Shown: positions 25,983 to 34,277, counted from the stretch's first letter. The stretch: 64,000 nt of DNA from an uncultured bacterium (GCA_949291545.1 CASEWB010000008.1:1-64000), one strand, 5' to 3'. Numbers and translations: made by a program. The notes: a model not told the origin generated them from the sequence alone.

Positions 25983-26620
25983 GGCAAAATATGCGGGGAT
26001 ATAAGTTTGCGTACGGGGCCAAACGTTCGGCGGTGTTCGCGGCAAGGGCCCAGCGTGCGCAAAGCTTGCAAATGTTTGGCGGTGCCGTAGCCTTTGTGTC
26101 CGGCAAAACCATATCCGGGGTAGAGTTTGTCCAAGGTGTTCATGTATCTATCCCGCGTGACCTTGGCAATAATGCTGGCGGCGGCAATCGCTAGGGACTT
26201 AGCGTCCCCGTCAATAATAGGCACTTGGCGCAGAGCTAGGCCGGCCGCCGGATAGGGGCCGTCCACCAAAGCAACCGAGTGCGGTAAATTTAAAAATTTT
26301 TGTGCGGCGCGGCGCATAGCTAAAAAAGTGGCTTGCAGAATGTTTAATTGGTCTATTTCCGCCGCGGAGGCAAAACCCAGGCCGTAGGCCACTCCGGCTT
26401 GAATGAGGCGGTTGTAGATGGCTTCCCGCCTTTTTTCGGTCAGTTTTTTGCTGTCGTTTACGTCGGTAAAATCCGAGGCCAAGGCGGGTGGAATAAAACA
26501 GGCACACGCCACCACCGGGCCCGCCAAGGGGCCGCGCCCGGCTTCGTCTATGCCAATTATAAAATTGGCTTCCTGGCGGATAGCTTGTTGTTTGTCAAAA
26601 TCCTGTAATGGGGTAGACAT
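25979..26620 (-). CDS. rnhB: Ribonuclease HII
   Basis: RNase HII removes ribonucleotides from DNA and RNA primers. The 213-residue protein has IIGIDEAGRGPLAGPVVA (catalytic Asp-Glu), a further Asp in VALVDGPYP and DGDAKS, matching the DEDD set. It is the first gene of a two-gene unit with yraN. TATAAT lies exactly six bases before the ATG and there is no ribosome-binding site, so the message is predicted to be leaderless. Confidence 0.95.
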   Translation of the reverse strand: MSTPLQDFDKQQAIRQEANFIIGIDEAGRGPLAGPVVACACFIPPALASDFTDVNDSKKLTEKRREAIYNRLIQAGVAYGLGFASAAEIDQLNILQATFLAMRRAAQKFLNLPHSVALVDGPYPAAGLALRQVPIIDGDAKSLAIAAASIIAKVTRDRYMNTLDKLYPGYGFAGHKGYGTAKHLQALRTLGPCREHRRTFGPVRKLISPHILP

Positions 26621-26626
26621 AATTTT

Positions 26627-26632
26627 ATTATA
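26627..26632 (-). promoter_or_regulatory. -10 box of rnhB, predicted leaderless start
   Basis: Minus strand TATAAT-AAAATT-ATG; six bases between hexamer and start codon. Confidence 0.6.
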
Positions 26633-26653
26633 AATTATTTTCTCGCCGCCGTA

Positions 26654-27880
26654 CTAGAAAATAGGGCGCTCCAATACCGTCACAAATTTTTTCGTCTTAA
26701 AATATTGCAGGGGTTGGAGCACCATTTTTTGGTACAGGTATTTTTCTTGGGTTTGCGCGGGTATATTTTGCGGCCGCGCCAGCGGAATGGCCAAATTGAG
26801 GGCAACCATTTCCGCGAAAGGGTAACCAAAGCCGTTTGTAATATTCGCAAGGCGCTTTTCGTTTAAGTGCAGGTGGAGCTTATCGGCGGAGGCATATTCG
26901 TGCGGTGTAATGCGCAGCCACACGGAGCGGTCTTTGTTGTAAATAAGCATAGAGCGGGAGTCCTTATCAAAAATGACCACTAGTTCTCGCTGGGGGCCGT
27001 TGCCGTAAATTAAAAATTCGTACAGTTGGGGCATTAATTCTAAGGGGCCGTCATAGCGATAGACGGGATAGGACTTGGATAGGCCGGCATCAAAGCGGCT
27101 TTTTATGCTTATATGCCGTATGGCGGAAGTGGGTTGCCCCGGGCTCATCTGGCGTTCAAAAGAAAGCACTAAATCATGGGGGGAAAATGTCTGCGGCGTC
27201 AGTTGGGCAACGTCTTTTAGATAACGCAGCCGCAGCCCCGATTCCCGGGTGTTGGGGGAAATGGCGGCGTGGAGGCGTTCTTTGTTTTCTGCCAAGAATA
27301 CTACTCTTTTCATTACTTGATATTCTAAATTTTGGTTCTGAAAGCGCCCTACCTTTTTAAAAAATTCCATCAAATGGGGGGTAAAAGACGCAAAGTGCTG
27401 TTTGTAATAAGCACTGGCTAAAAACGAAAATAAAAAACGGTAATAGCGGTAATTGCGGAGTTGCCAAAGCGTATGGAGCGCTTTTAGCGGGTGGCCGGTG
27501 GCCTGCAGCAGGTGTTGGGCCCTGGCGTGTGCAAACCAAAAAGTAGCGTTTTGGTTGGTAAGTGCAGAAGAAGCGGATTGGCTTTTTTTGATAATTTTTT
27601 CTATCTGAGCGGGACTTAAAGTTAATTCGGATAAAACCGCCGGCGGAAGTTTGGAGCGGACCGGCCGGACAGCCGACGGCATAGAAGGAGTGGTAGGCGG
27701 AGCAAAGCGGAGAACCTTGGCGGCGTTGCTCTGGGTAGCAGAGGAAACGGCACGGGCCGATTTCCCCGTCAGCGGACGAATGATTTTAGGAAGCGATTTC
27801 TGCGCGTAAACAGCAGAGGGAAACGCCAATGTACCAACGAACGCCAACAAAATAATATAGGCAAAATGACGTAGCTGCAT
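26654..27880 (-). CDS. Exported protein of unknown family (paralogue A)
   Basis: I do not recognise this family. From the ATG at 27880 the 408-residue protein has a clear signal peptide ending AVYAQ, then a Ser/Ala/Pro/Lys-rich low-complexity stretch (to about 110). A helical segment follows (HPLKALHTLWQLRNYRYYRF, LASAYYKQHF). The last 170 residues are the most conserved with the neighbour: YPVYRYDGPLELMP, FDKDSRSMLIYNKDRSVWLR, ITPHEYAS and the terminal ERPIF. It is a tandem paralogue of the gene at 28063-29271. The start fits a TACTAT box six bases upstream; two earlier in-frame starts would spoil the signal peptide. It is probably periplasmic or surface-located. Confidence 0.8.
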   Translation of the reverse strand: MQLRHFAYIILLAFVGTLAFPSAVYAQKSLPKIIRPLTGKSARAVSSATQSNAAKVLRFAPPTTPSMPSAVRPVRSKLPPAVLSELTLSPAQIEKIIKKSQSASSALTNQNATFWFAHARAQHLLQATGHPLKALHTLWQLRNYRYYRFLFSFLASAYYKQHFASFTPHLMEFFKKVGRFQNQNLEYQVMKRVVFLAENKERLHAAISPNTRESGLRLRYLKDVAQLTPQTFSPHDLVLSFERQMSPGQPTSAIRHISIKSRFDAGLSKSYPVYRYDGPLELMPQLYEFLIYGNGPQRELVVIFDKDSRSMLIYNKDRSVWLRITPHEYASADKLHLHLNEKRLANITNGFGYPFAEMVALNLAIPLARPQNIPAQTQEKYLYQKMVLQPLQYFKTKKFVTVLERPIF

Positions 27881-27886
27881 ATACAT

Positions 27887-27892
27887 ATAGTA
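27887..27892 (-). promoter_or_regulatory. -10 box of exported paralogue A, predicted leaderless
   Basis: Minus strand TACTAT-ATGTAT-ATG; six bases to the ATG that begins the signal peptide. Confidence 0.45.
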
Positions 27893-27907
27893 GAAAGAAT
27901 TTCCGTC

Positions 27908-27950
27908 ATAAAAAAGGGCCAAAAGGCCTAGTTCCCTTTAGGCCTGTGCC
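27908..27950 (-). terminator. Terminator between exported paralogues B and A
   Basis: AGGCCTA / TAGGCCT hairpin, then TTTTGGCCC and six T on the minus strand. It closely resembles the element at 29301-29338, so it was duplicated together with the gene. Confidence 0.6.
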
Positions 27951-28011
27951 TAGACGCGCTAAACTAGCGGACGCTGAAATAAATGCAGACCTATTACTAA
28001 AGCGCTATATG

Positions 28012-28043
28012 CGGCGGCCCCAGCAAGGTATTTGCCGGGGCCG
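28012..28043. repeat. Long hairpin downstream of paralogue B
   Basis: GCGGCCCC / GGGGCCGC arms with an inner GCAA / TTGC pairing, 20 bases past the stop of paralogue B. No T run follows, so it may protect the 3' end rather than stop transcription. Confidence 0.5.
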
Positions 28044-28062
28044 CGCAGCAGTTGCCAATATA

Positions 28063-29271
28063 TTAGAAAATAGGGCGCTCTATAATGGTGACGTGTGCAT
28101 TGCCTCGGAAATAGCGTATAGGCCGCAGAATCATCATTTCATACAGGTAATCCTGCTGGTTATGAGATGGCAGGGCCTGCGGTTTTTCCAGCGGGATAAA
28201 TAAATTAAAGTTAACCGTTTCCTCGATAGTGCGCCCCAGGATGCCTTCCAGCTGGGCGGTGCGGGTTTCGTTCAAATGCAGGTGGAGGTTGTCCGCCGCG
28301 GCGTATTCGTGCGGGGTGATGCGCAGCCAAAGGGAGCGGTCTTCGTTATAAATGGCCATAGAGCGGGAATCTCTATCAAAAATAACCGTCATATGGTTTT
28401 TGGGGTGCGTGCCGTTCACCAAAAAAGTATATAAGTTGGGCATAAATTCCAACGGACCATTATAGCGGTAGACGGGGTAGGAATCCGTTTTGCCCACTTG
28501 AAAGCGGCTTTTTACTTTTACATGCCGGATAGATGCATTGGACTGGCCGGGGTTCATTTTCCGTTCAAACGAAAGGACCAAACTCCGGGGGCTATAATTT
28601 TCCGGCGTCAGGCGGGCGATGTCTTTGGTGTAGCGCAAACGCATACCGAATTTGGGAATATTCGGGGCAAAATAGGCGCGGAATTTGTCTTGGTTTTTAA
28701 TAATAAAGCTCATTCGCTTCAGTACGCGGTATTGCAGTTTGTAGTCGTCGGTACGTTCCACTTTTTTGAAAAATTCTCTCAGGTGGGGAGTGAGCGAATT
28801 GAAATTTTGCTTATAGTAAGCCGTGGCTAAAAACGAGAAAAAGGAACGGTTTTGATAATATTTTTTTAACCGCCACAACGATTGAAGCGCCGTGATAGGG
28901 TTCCCGGTTTGGTTTAAAAGCTGTTCCGCTTTGTCACGCGGGTTGATGGTCATCCATTTTTTGTTCTTGCGGTGAGAGACCAGGCTGCGGCTGGCGGCCG
29001 ATTGCACTTGTTCGGCGCTGATTACCGGCACGCCCGAAGCGGGTGTTTGGCCTGCAGCGGCTTGTGGGGAAAGTAAAGACGGTGTAAATGGACGCAAAAC
29101 CCCTACGCGGGTGGCCGCTTGCCCTGCTTGAGGGGGAACATAGCGAATAGCTTTGGAAGTTATAGACGGCAAAACTTTGGAAACATTCTTCTGCGCAAGG
29201 GCGGCAGAAGAGATTGCCCCAGAAAGGAAACAGCTAAGCAAAGTCAGTACAACAAGGCGCCGTGTTTTCAT
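28063..29271 (-). CDS. Exported protein of unknown family (paralogue B)
   Basis: This 402-residue paralogue of the gene at 26654-27880 is also unrecognised. From the ATG at 29271 it has a signal peptide ending AALAQ, a Pro/Ala/Ser-rich linker, and then the shared helical block (NPITALQSLWRLKKYY, LATAYYKQNF, LREFFKKVER). The shared C-terminal block contains YPVYRYNGPLEFMP, FDRDSRSMAIYNEDRSLWLR, ITPHEYAAADNLHLHLNE and a closing IIERPIF. The strict match of DRDSRSM and the exact C-terminus imply a constrained folded domain. The ATG two codons upstream of the chosen one overlaps the promoter spacer. It is flanked by terminators on both sides, so it is a single-gene unit. Confidence 0.8.
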   Translation of the reverse strand: MKTRRLVVLTLLSCFLSGAISSAALAQKNVSKVLPSITSKAIRYVPPQAGQAATRVGVLRPFTPSLLSPQAAAGQTPASGVPVISAEQVQSAASRSLVSHRKNKKWMTINPRDKAEQLLNQTGNPITALQSLWRLKKYYQNRSFFSFLATAYYKQNFNSLTPHLREFFKKVERTDDYKLQYRVLKRMSFIIKNQDKFRAYFAPNIPKFGMRLRYTKDIARLTPENYSPRSLVLSFERKMNPGQSNASIRHVKVKSRFQVGKTDSYPVYRYNGPLEFMPNLYTFLVNGTHPKNHMTVIFDRDSRSMAIYNEDRSLWLRITPHEYAAADNLHLHLNETRTAQLEGILGRTIEETVNFNLFIPLEKPQALPSHNQQDYLYEMMILRPIRYFRGNAHVTIIERPIF

Positions 29272-29277
29272 ACCCAT

Positions 29278-29283
29278 ATATTA
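29278..29283 (-). promoter_or_regulatory. -10 box of exported paralogue B, predicted leaderless
   Basis: Minus strand TAATAT-ATGGGT-ATG; the same six-base spacing as for paralogue A. Confidence 0.45.
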
Positions 29284-29300
29284 AAAATAATTGAAACAAT

Positions 29301-29338
29301 AAAAAAGGGCCAAAAGACCTACCCCCCTTTAGGCCCTT
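29301..29338 (-). terminator. Terminator upstream of paralogue B
   Basis: GGGCCTAAAG / CTTTTGGCCC arms with one mismatch, then six T on the minus strand. It lies 160 bases past the rplS terminator, so it may end a short separate transcript. Confidence 0.6.
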
Positions 29339-29464
29339 TCCTTGCCTTAACAGCATAACGGGGCGTAAAATGCCGCCTAGCCTCCGGCTGCTGTTTAGCC
29401 CAGGGGAGAAATAGATAGGCGGTTTTTTAAAGGAAATCCATTCCCCCAGGGAAAGCCCTTTAAC

Positions 29465-29498
29465 AAAAACCCCTGCAGCACTAGTAACCGCAGGGGTA
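29465..29498 (-). terminator. Terminator of the rpsP-khpA-trmD-rplS operon
   Basis: CCCCTGC / GCAGGGG hairpin with a 14-base loop and T run on the minus strand, 28 bases after the rplS stop. Confidence 0.8.
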
Positions 29499-29525
29499 TG
29501 TTCGGAGTTCGTTATTCCGCTTGAA

Positions 29526-29924
29526 TTATTTCGCCTCTTGCGCGGCTTCGGCGGCCGGAGCTTCAGCTTCACCCGTGGCAGGCACTACTTTTTTGAGTTC
29601 CTGCAAGCGGGCGGCTTTACCGGAGAGTTTGGTCAAGTAGTTCAGCTTAGCTCTTCTGACCTTGCCGATTTTCAATACTTCAATGCTGTCCACACGGGGG
29701 GAGTGAATCGGGAAAATGCGTTCCACGCCGACGCCAAAAGAAATTTTGCGCACGGTGAAGGTTTCGCTGATGCCGCTCCCTCTGCGGGCAATGACTACGC
29801 CGTCAAAAGCTTGGAGTCTTTCGTTGTCGCCTTCTACGACTTTTACTTTGACTCTGACGGTGTCCCCGGCCTTAAAAACCGGAACATTGGTTTTGAGATT
29901 GTGTTTAATTTCGTTGATATTCAT
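29526..29924 (-). CDS. rplS: 50S ribosomal protein L19
   Basis: L19 sits at the subunit interface of the 50S particle. The 132-residue protein has the family core [42 protein letters not shown] and [11 protein letters not shown]. The last 25 residues are an Ala/Glu-rich acidic tail ([14 protein letters not shown]) beyond the usual end near residue 115. It is the last gene of the rpsP operon, five bases after trmD. Confidence 0.97.
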   Translation of the reverse strand: MNINEIKHNLKTNVPVFKAGDTVRVKVKVVEGDNERLQAFDGVVIARRGSGISETFTVRKISFGVGVERIFPIHSPRVDSIEVLKIGKVRRAKLNYLTKLSGKAARLQELKKVVPATGEAEAPAAEAAQEAK

Positions 29925-29929
29925 AAAAC

Positions 29930-30646
29930 TTACTTCCTCCGAATCTTTTTCTGTTGGACCTTTTTTGGCTTTTGAGAGGCGTTTTCAAGCAAATCGGGTC
30001 TTAATTGTTTTGTTAATTCTAAAGCTTGTTCGCGTTTCCACGCTTCTATTTCTTTATGATTGCCGTTTAACAGCACCGCCGGAACCCTGCGCCCGCGCCA
30101 TACTTCCGGGCGCGTATACTGCGGGGCTTCCAGCAAATTGCCCTCAAACGATTCCGAAGACGTTACGTCTTCTTTCTTGAAAGTGCCCGGGCGCAGCCTG
30201 GTAATAGCGTCTATCATTACGCAAGCGGCCAATTCCCCGCCGGTTAGGATAAAATCCCCCAGCGACACTTCCAAATCCACCTCGGGATATATCCGGGCGT
30301 CTATCCCTTCGTAATGCCCGCACACAAAAATCAGGTGGCGTTTTTTGGCCAGTTTCTTTGCCAATTCCTGGCTGAATACTTGGCCCCGCGGGCTGGTAAG
30401 TATTACATACGAACCCCTTTTGCGCAGCTGGGTAATGGCTTGGTAAAGCGGTTCGGCTTTCATCAGCATTCCCGGCCCGCCGCCGTAGGGGCGGTCGTCA
30501 ATCGTTTTGTGCTTATCCTCGGCAAATTGCCGCGGGCTAAGCGTGCCCAGTTTTATTATCCCCGCTTTGCGCGCCCGGCCCACAATGCTGTGGCTGAGCG
30601 TCTGGTCTACCATTTCTTCAAAAGCGGTGATAACGTCTATTTTCAT
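29930..30646 (-). CDS. trmD: tRNA (guanine-37-N1)-methyltransferase
   Basis: TrmD methylates G37 beside the anticodon to prevent frameshifting, using SAM held in a deep trefoil knot. The 238-residue protein has [38 protein letters not shown] and [16 protein letters not shown]. The two tRNA-Pro genes of the window carry G37 next to the anticodon, the classic substrate. The start overlaps the khpA stop as TAATG. Confidence 0.97.
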   Translation of the reverse strand: MKIDVITAFEEMVDQTLSHSIVGRARKAGIIKLGTLSPRQFAEDKHKTIDDRPYGGGPGMLMKAEPLYQAITQLRKRGSYVILTSPRGQVFSQELAKKLAKKRHLIFVCGHYEGIDARIYPEVDLEVSLGDFILTGGELAACVMIDAITRLRPGTFKKEDVTSSESFEGNLLEAPQYTRPEVWRGRRVPAVLLNGNHKEIEAWKREQALELTKQLRPDLLENASQKPKKVQQKKIRRK

Positions 30647-30876
30647 TAATCTTCCAACTTTAAGGTAACTTTTTTGTCCTGTTTGGCGGCTGCGGCGTTT
30701 AAAACAGTGCGAACTGCTTTAATAATGCACCCGTCTTTCCCAATTACTTTACCTTTGTCGGCGGCGTCCACTTTCGTGGACAGATAAACTTTGTTCTGCT
30801 CGGTCTTTTCTTCCACCACTACATTTTCCGGCGAGGAAGAAAGCGACTTTAACAGCAGCGTGGCAAGTTCTTTCAT
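30646..30876 (-). CDS. khpA: KH-domain RNA-binding protein KhpA
   Basis: The 76-residue single KH domain contains GKVIGKDGCIIKAVRTVL, where GKDG is the RNA-binding loop. KhpA binds many RNAs and, with KhpB, affects cell division and sRNA traffic in other bacteria. The position between rpsP and trmD is conserved. In most genomes rimM follows, but here trmD overlaps khpA directly, so rimM is missing from this operon. Confidence 0.93.
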   Translation of the reverse strand: MKELATLLLKSLSSSPENVVVEEKTEQNKVYLSTKVDAADKGKVIGKDGCIIKAVRTVLNAAAAKQDKKVTLKLED

Positions 30877-30891
30877 AAACGCCCCGCGGAA

Positions 30892-31140
30892 TTATTTGGC
30901 GCTGGCTTTTTTAATCAAGCTCGCGACGGTTTCGGAAGGTTTTGCACCAACCTTCATCCAATATTCCACTCTGGGCATATTCAGTTTGACTTGTTCGGCT
31001 ACATTCGGGTTGCAGGGGTGATACTGGCCCAACACTTCTTTGGCTTCTTTGCCCACCGCAGCGGATTTTTCAATCGCCACTACTCTGTACTGGGGTTGGG
31101 TTTTTTTGCCGACTCTTTGTAATCTGATAACTACTGCCAT
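30892..31140 (-). CDS. rpsP: 30S ribosomal protein S16
   Basis: S16 is a small-subunit assembly protein. The 82-residue sequence begins MAVVIRLQRVGKKTQPQYR and contains VAIEKSAAVGKEAKEVLGQYHP and VEYWMKVGAKPSETV, all typical of the family. AGGAG lies nine bases before the ATG. It is the first gene of rpsP-khpA-trmD-rplS. Confidence 0.97.
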   Translation of the reverse strand: MAVVIRLQRVGKKTQPQYRVVAIEKSAAVGKEAKEVLGQYHPCNPNVAEQVKLNMPRVEYWMKVGAKPSETVASLIKKASAK

Positions 31141-31158
31141 TATGACTCTCCTTGTATG

Positions 31159-31180
31159 CTTTTACGCTTTGCGGTAAAAG
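31159..31180 (-). promoter_or_regulatory. Hairpin in the leader of the rpsP operon
   Basis: CTTTTAC / GTAAAAG hairpin, 19 bases before the S16 start and just after rpe. It could be a weak terminator for rpe or a leader element for rpsP; nothing decides between them. Confidence 0.35.
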
Positions 31181-31188
31181 ACTGATAA

Positions 31189-31884
31189 TTAAATGTCCGG
31201 GGCCGCCTGTCTGATTTGCTTGAGGGCCAATACAGGGTCCGCGGCTTTAAAAATTGCACTGCCGGCCACCAATGCGTCCGCCCCTGCCGTTAGGGCAAGC
31301 GGGGCTGTTTTGGCATTGATGCCGCCATCTACTTCCAGCCAAATGCTGCGGCCGGATTGCGTAATGAGCTGGCGCACTTGCCGGATTTGGCTTTGGCTTT
31401 CAGGCAGAAAAGCCTGCCCGCCAAACCCTGGGTGTACGCTCATTACCAACACTAAGTCCACCAGATCCAGCAGCGGTTCAAGGCGTGCCGGGTCGGTGTT
31501 GGGTTTAATGGAAACGCCCGTTTTAATTCCTAAATTTTTGATGCTCTTAAGCGTGTTTACAATTTCGTCCTTTGCTTCTATATGTACCGTCAGCAAATCG
31601 GCTCCTGCCTGGGCGAAAGGTTCCACAAACAGCATGGGCTTTTCCACCATTAAATGTACATCTAAAGGTAAAATCGTTTTCCCGTTCAAAGAACTTACAA
31701 CAGACGGACCAAAACTTAAATTCGGTACAAAGTGCCCGTCCATAATATCCACATGCAGCCAGTCTGCGCCGGCTTGCTCTACGGTGTGGACTTCTTCTCC
31801 CAAACGCCACAAATCGGCCGACAGAATGGAAGGCGCAACACATATTTTACCATTTGCGGCGGGCATTTTGGAAGAGGTCTTCAT
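31189..31884 (-). CDS. rpe: Ribulose-phosphate 3-epimerase
   Basis: Rpe interconverts ribulose- and xylulose-5-phosphate in the pentose phosphate pathway. The 231-residue TIM barrel has VAPSILSADL, WLHVDIMDGHFVPNLSFGP (metal His/Asp), LDVHLMVEKP, MSVHPGFGGQAF and LEVDGGINAKTA. About 12 residues precede the usual family start. The ATG overlaps the PASTA gene stop as ATGA, so it belongs to the fmt-PASTA-rpe operon. Confidence 0.96.
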   Translation of the reverse strand: MKTSSKMPAANGKICVAPSILSADLWRLGEEVHTVEQAGADWLHVDIMDGHFVPNLSFGPSVVSSLNGKTILPLDVHLMVEKPMLFVEPFAQAGADLLTVHIEAKDEIVNTLKSIKNLGIKTGVSIKPNTDPARLEPLLDLVDLVLVMSVHPGFGGQAFLPESQSQIRQVRQLITQSGRSIWLEVDGGINAKTAPLALTAGADALVAGSAIFKAADPVLALKQIRQAAPDI

Positions 31885-32882
31885 TCTATTTCTCTCTCTC
31901 TCACCAAGATTCCGTCCACAAACACACGCACCGCGGCACGGCCGGTATAGGGGATTTCCAGGTCAATCTTGGAACCGGGTTGCTTGGTTTCGTTCATCAT
32001 TTCCATTTCGCCGGTGGCGTCTTCCACCGTTACGCGTACGCGGCTGGCATTTTTGCCTTGCGGCATTTCGTAATGCAAGTGGTAGCTCTTTTCGTCGTCG
32101 GACGTTTCACGCCGGCTGACGATAACTTCCAGGTTCGTGCCAGGGGCGATTTGGCTGTCCGCCGCCGGGCGTTGCTCCGCAATGGTTCCATTGGGGAAGA
32201 TCGAACCCGCGTCTTCTTTAATGATTAAATTGATGTTCTGCGCACTGGCCCACAGCGTGGCTTCGGCCAGTTTTTTGCTCTTGAAGTTGGGCACCAGCAC
32301 TACGCTTGCCGGCGGTGCACCGTTGGATAAAATAAGGGACACTTTTTCGCCTTTTTGCACCATGCTGTCCGGCTTGGGCGTTTGGGCCACAATGAGGCCT
32401 TTTTCGTAGGTTAAGGAATAGGCATTGTCCACTTTGTCTACCAGTAAACCGGCTTGGCGGACGGCCAATTGGGCGCTTCTTAAATCGGAACCAATGGTAT
32501 TGGGGACAAACACCATTTCGTCCCCTTGGCTAATCCATACGCGAATGACGCGCCCTTCCCGCACGGTGGAACCAGCCGACGGAATTTGGCGCAGCACGGA
32601 GCCTGGGGCAACGTCTTGCGCAAATTCCACCCCGGCTTGCTTGAGCGCCAGGTTATTGGCAGCCAGCATATCCAACGCTTGGGTAATGGGTTTTTTGGTG
32701 ATGTCCGGCACGGTTACTTCTTTGCGGGTGTGCACCAACGCGCCGAATACCCAGTCAATAGACACAAAAATCAGCGCGGCAAAAAACAATACAATTAGCC
32801 CAATCACCACCCATTGGTTGTTGGCGTGGGATTTGGCTTTGTTTAAGAAATCTTCAAAATTTTGGTCGTTGTTAGCAGACAT
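31881..32882 (-). CDS. Membrane-anchored PASTA-repeat protein without kinase
   Basis: The 333-residue protein has a short cytoplasmic part (1-22), one membrane segment (about 24-46) and three PASTA repeats outside (about 55-122, 123-190 and 193-262, e.g. VTVPDITKKPITQALDML and VFVPNTIGSDLRSAQLAV). A unique C-terminal beta region ends the chain. PASTA repeats bind muropeptides or beta-lactams and normally form the sensor of PknB-type kinases. Here no kinase domain is present. In many Gram-positive genomes fmt, a PASTA kinase and rpe are neighbours, and this protein takes that place. Overlaps: 1 base with fmt, 4 with rpe. Confidence 0.9.
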   Translation of the reverse strand: MSANNDQNFEDFLNKAKSHANNQWVVIGLIVLFFAALIFVSIDWVFGALVHTRKEVTVPDITKKPITQALDMLAANNLALKQAGVEFAQDVAPGSVLRQIPSAGSTVREGRVIRVWISQGDEMVFVPNTIGSDLRSAQLAVRQAGLLVDKVDNAYSLTYEKGLIVAQTPKPDSMVQKGEKVSLILSNGAPPASVVLVPNFKSKKLAEATLWASAQNINLIIKEDAGSIFPNGTIAEQRPAADSQIAPGTNLEVIVSRRETSDDEKSYHLHYEMPQGKNASRVRVTVEDATGEMEMMNETKQPGSKIDLEIPYTGRAAVRVFVDGILVREREIE

Positions 32883-33835
32883 TATTCTTTAAACACGCCG
32901 TCGCCCGGTTTTAGCCCGCGGCCGTTGGCAAACGCTTCGGCCGGCATGGCTTTTTTGCCGGCGGGGTGTACCTCATTAAACCATAAACTTCCTTCTTTAC
33001 ATTTTACTAAAATTCCACGGTTTCTTTCAATGCAAAGCAGGGTGCCGGCCGGGGTTGTTTGGGGGGAGTTTTCGGCCAGTTCCGTGCGCACCAGTTGGAG
33101 CCATTCTGTTTTGCCGTTATGGGTAAACGGCACTTTGGGCTTGGGCCCGCAGGCCAACCCGCGCACCCGATTGTGCAGTTCCTGTGCCGATAAAACCTCC
33201 GGGCGCAGGAGGGCGTCTTCTTTTTGCAGCATAGGCGCCAGGGTGGGGTTGCCTTGTTGGGGCGTTTGGGTTAAGTGCCCCGCTTGGATTTGCTCTAAGG
33301 CTTCTTTTAGCCCTTCCAGCCCCAGCGGGATTAGTTTTTCAAATAAGGTTTGGGCGTTATCCTGCGGCAGGATAGGAGCCTCTTTTTGCAAAAACAGCGG
33401 GCCGTCGTCCATTCCGGGGCGAATCCAAAAAACGGAAATGCCCGTTTGCGTGTAGCCTTGGATAAGGGCTTGCTGTACGGGGGCGGCGCCGCGCAAATGC
33501 GGCAAAAGCGAAAAGTGCACATTTAAAATGCCCAGTTTGGGCAAAGCTAAAAAATTAGGACGGAAAATTTTCCCATACGCTACCGCGACGCCCAAATCAA
33601 ACGGGACGGCGGCGATTTTATCGAAATCGTCTTTCAGCTTTTCCGGGGAGAGGACCGGCAGGTGCAATTCCAGGGCGCGTTGTTTGACGGCGCAGGGGGA
33701 AACTTCCATACCGCGTCCGCGGGGCTTATCGGCCTGGGTGACGACGAGCTGGACATCGCTCAATTGATGGAGCAAATCTAAATACGGAACGGATAGAGCG
33801 GGCGTTCCAAAAAAAACGGTTTTAAGTTTCGTCAT
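32882..33835 (-). CDS. fmt: Methionyl-tRNA formyltransferase
   Basis: Fmt formylates the initiator Met-tRNA. The 317-residue protein has VFFGTPALSVPYL at the start, the folate and catalytic segment LNVHFSLLPHLRGAAPVQQA (Asn-His pair and SLLP), then a C-terminal domain ending near residue 310 (VRTELAENS). It is first in the fmt-PASTA-rpe operon. No ribosome-binding site is seen; TATCAT lies eight bases before the ATG, close to the leaderless arrangement seen elsewhere but not exact. Confidence 0.96.
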   Translation of the reverse strand: MTKLKTVFFGTPALSVPYLDLLHQLSDVQLVVTQADKPRGRGMEVSPCAVKQRALELHLPVLSPEKLKDDFDKIAAVPFDLGVAVAYGKIFRPNFLALPKLGILNVHFSLLPHLRGAAPVQQALIQGYTQTGISVFWIRPGMDDGPLFLQKEAPILPQDNAQTLFEKLIPLGLEGLKEALEQIQAGHLTQTPQQGNPTLAPMLQKEDALLRPEVLSAQELHNRVRGLACGPKPKVPFTHNGKTEWLQLVRTELAENSPQTTPAGTLLCIERNRGILVKCKEGSLWFNEVHPAGKKAMPAEAFANGRGLKPGDGVFKE

Positions 33836-33877
33836 ATACTATAATGATAACAAATTTGGTTTGGACAAAGGGGGCGT

Positions 33878-34168
33878 ATGAACTGGCAAAGTATCTGGGT
33901 GGGAGCGTTGGCGTTTTTGATTATTGGAGTGTTTCACCCAATTGTAATTAAAGCAGAGTATTATTTTTACAAAAAAATTTGGCCTGTCTTTTTGGTTGCA
34001 GGCTGTATTTGTTTGGGAATGGCTTTGGTGGTTCCGGGGCAGGTTTTATCCTGCGCGCTTAGCGTGACAGGGTTTACTTGCTGGTGGAGCATTTTGGAAT
34101 TGTTTGAACAAGAAGAACGGGTTAAAAAGGGGTGGTTCCCCCATAATCCAAAACGTAAAAATAAATAA
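33878..34168 (+). CDS. DUF4491 family small membrane protein
   Basis: The 96-residue protein contains LIIGVFHPIVIKAEYYF near residue 15, the signature of DUF4491, and three hydrophobic segments with a basic C-terminus (PHNPKRKNK). Function unknown. GGGGG precedes the ATG. It diverges from fmt. Confidence 0.8.
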   Translation: MNWQSIWVGALAFLIIGVFHPIVIKAEYYFYKKIWPVFLVAGCICLGMALVVPGQVLSCALSVTGFTCWWSILELFEQEERVKKGWFPHNPKRKNK

Positions 34169-34186
34169 ACTTCCCCATTTTGCGTG

Positions 34187-34277
34187 CGCGGCACAAAGCA
34201 GTTTGTGCCGCTCCCACAAGCCAATAAAAAAAGCACCCTTGCGGATGCTTTGTAACTGGCGGAGAGGGAGGGATTTG
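34187..34277. repeat. Direct repeat copy A: duplicated tRNA-Ser 3' end plus terminator
   Basis: About 91 bases nearly identical to 34384-34473: an inverted repeat GCGGCACAAA/TTTGTGCCGC, a terminator-like GC hairpin, and the last 25 bases of tRNA-Ser including its GCCA end. It differs from copy B by one inserted A and two substitutions. The tRNA part stops inside the T arm, so this copy cannot make a tRNA. Confidence 0.85.

Noticed and set aside
27908..29338. Considered the repeated GGCC-rich elements as CRISPR or insertion-sequence ends
   Set aside because: Only two or three copies, each a terminator hairpin after a gene; no spacers, no transposase.
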